DNA from: Spirochaetales bacterium
Lineage (GTDB): Bacteria > Spirochaetota > Spirochaetia > Treponematales > Rectinemataceae
Length of the DNA stretch: 13,560 bases
Reading direction: 5' to 3'
NCBI GenBank assembly: GCA_015657395.1
Contig: JADLKI010000010.1
Span: forward strand, 26,070-39,629
This document shows positions 12,504 to 13,560 of the stretch, piece by piece. The translations under genes and the position numbers were made by a program. Within the stretch, counting starts at the first letter, position 1, and each line of letters opens with the position of its first letter. The notes below the pieces were generated by a model. That model worked only from the letters and a program-made list of their open reading frames with translations. It made no database searches and had not been told where the DNA came from.

Positions 12504-13493
12504 CTACGACGACTGCCGCACGATGAGGCTCGAAGGCAGCAGCATCCGCATGGGGTCGGGCCTGCGGCCTTCGATGCGCTCGAAGAGCATGGCGGCGCTG
12601 ACTTCGCCCATGCGCTCGAGGGGCAGCGCAAAGGTTGTGATGGGTATGGGCCAGAAAGAGGCAAACTCTCTGTCGTCGTAGCCGACGACCCTGAGGTCGC
12701 CGGGGATCGCCAGTCCGCGCGCGAGGGCGCGGTTGATGGCGCCCGCGGCCATGTAGTCGTTCGCGCAGAAGACGGCATCCATGTCGGGACAGCGCTCGAG
12801 CAGCACATCGAGGCAGCGGGCGCCCGATTCGGCGGTGAAGTCGCCGTGGACCACCCTCTCCGACTGACTGAAGCCGATGCCGCATTCTTCGAGGGCGCTG
12901 GTGAAGCCCGCGAGTCGCTCTATGCTCGCGAGGCGCATCTCCGGGCCTGCTATCACGGCAGGGCGCCGGGCGCCCCTCGACACGAGGTGGAGCGCAGCTT
13001 CCTTTCCTCCCGCAAAATCGTCGGGCTGAACCGAGGGCAGCGAATCGTGGATGAAGGTGTTGACGGTGACGGCCGGCAGATCGAACACGGCCCGCATCTC
13101 GGGCCTGATCGCCTGACGCACGCCATAGGCGGCGATAATGCCGTCCACCCGGCGCTTGCGCAGAAAATCGATGGCGCTCGATATGTCGTTGTCGAATTCG
13201 ACGCCGCTCGTGAAAAGCAGATAGCTGTCTTTCTCGCGCGCGACTTTTTCCGCGCCGTGGATCATCCTGGCGGCGAATACTTCGGTGATGTCGAAGGCAA
13301 AAAAACCGATGACGCCCGAAATCGTCGTGCGGAGCGCCCGGGCCGCGGGGTTCGGCTCATAGCCAAGCCGCTCGATGGCATCGTGTATCTTGTCCTTCGT
13401 GGCCTGGCTTATGGGTCGTTTGCCGCTGAGGGCGTGGCTGACAGTAGATACCGATACCCCCGCGGCTATGGCTACATCGCGGATGGTGACCAT
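12504..13493 (-). CDS. LacI-family transcriptional regulator
   Basis: A 329-residue sugar-responsive regulator of normal length. Residues 1-55 form the LacI helix-turn-helix: MVTIRDVAIAAGVSVSTVSH, then ALSGKRPIS, ERLGYEPN and the hinge helix PAARAL. Residues from about 60 form the periplasmic-binding-protein-like effector domain, with VIGFFAFDI, a DGIIAAYG segment, AVFCANDYMAAGAINRAL near 245 and VVGYDDREFASFWPIPITT near 280, all characteristic of the family. The ATG at 13493 is preceded only by a weak AAGG. Its effector and targets cannot be told from the window. It ends just before the nrdDG control region and is probably unrelated to it; its regulon may lie to the right of the window. I see no convincing promoter in the last 67 bases (13494-13560). 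Confidence 0.93.
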   Translation of the reverse strand: MVTIRDVAIAAGVSVSTVSHALSGKRPISQATKDKIHDAIERLGYEPNPAARALRTTISGVIGFFAFDITEVFAARMIHGAEKVAREKDSYLLFTSGVEFDNDISSAIDFLRKRRVDGIIAAYGVRQAIRPEMRAVFDLPAVTVNTFIHDSLPSVQPDDFAGGKEAALHLVSRGARRPAVIAGPEMRLASIERLAGFTSALEECGIGFSQSERVVHGDFTAESGARCLDVLLERCPDMDAVFCANDYMAAGAINRALARGLAIPGDLRVVGYDDREFASFWPIPITTFALPLERMGEVSAAMLFERIEGRRPDPMRMLLPSSLIVRQSS

Positions 13494-13560
13494 TCTCTTA
13501 CCTTACTACATCAGGCGCCCTTTGTGCGATACTCTCCCCTCAGCGCAAGGCGGATGCGCT

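Noticed and set aside
13494..13560. Promoter or operator for the LacI-family gene
   Set aside because: No -35/-10 pair with proper spacing and no convincing LacI-type palindrome; only a short AGCGC/GCGCT repeat at the window edge.
1..13560. CRISPR arrays, tRNA or rRNA genes, insertion sequences
   Set aside because: No spaced direct repeats, no tRNA-like folds, no transposase or terminal inverted repeats were seen.

Overview
The window comes from a bacterium and every gene I can support is on the minus strand, so transcription runs from right (13560) to left (1). The gene content suggests an anaerobic or facultative heterotroph of moderately high G+C. It carries an oxygen-sensitive class III ribonucleotide reductase (NrdD/NrdG), a cobalamin riboswitch, NrdR boxes, a LacI-family regulator and a ribose/galactose-type ABC importer. 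A spirochaete or another fermentative anaerobe would fit, but nothing here fixes the phylum.

Right part (13493 to 9360): a LacI-family repressor gene is followed by the nrdD-nrdG operon. Between them is a dense control region. It holds two NrdR-like boxes exactly 31 bp apart, a TTGACA-17-TAGGAT promoter whose -35 lies inside one of the boxes, and a cobalamin riboswitch aptamer with nearly all conserved blocks (12219-12363). A leader of about 135 nt follows, containing an anti-Shine-Dalgarno candidate ahead of nrdD. Class III reductase synthesis therefore looks controlled both by nucleotide status (NrdR) and by vitamin B12, which predicts a B12-dependent class II reductase elsewhere in the genome.

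Middle (9359 to 8895): about 390 bp without a convincing gene, possibly a decayed remnant, ends at a strong sigma70-type promoter (TTGACA-17-TATCAT). Just downstream of its -10 are two adjacent palindromes, good operator candidates for the GntR-type repressor encoded in the operon below.

Left part (8864 to the left edge): a compact operon of at least eight genes. In transcription order they encode a three-domain fusion (SCP2-like, Gfo/Idh/MocA oxidoreductase and M24 metallopeptidase-fold domains in one 927-residue chain), a beta-keto acid cleavage enzyme (BKACE/DUF849), a short-chain dehydrogenase, a FadR-subfamily GntR regulator, an NAD-dependent epimerase/dehydratase, a periplasmic sugar-binding protein, a hairpin terminator/attenuator, an RbsA/MglA-type double ATPase, and the start of a permease cut by the window edge. 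SDR-GntR-epimerase are joined by ATGA overlaps and ATPase-permease by TAATG.

My reading of the left operon: a small polar or sugar-like compound is captured and imported. It is oxidised and perhaps opened by the fusion protein and the dehydrogenases, and a beta-keto acid intermediate is split by the BKACE enzyme with acetyl-CoA. The GntR protein would sense a pathway intermediate. The substrate cannot be named from sequence. The fusion protein and this gene combination are the most novel part of the window.
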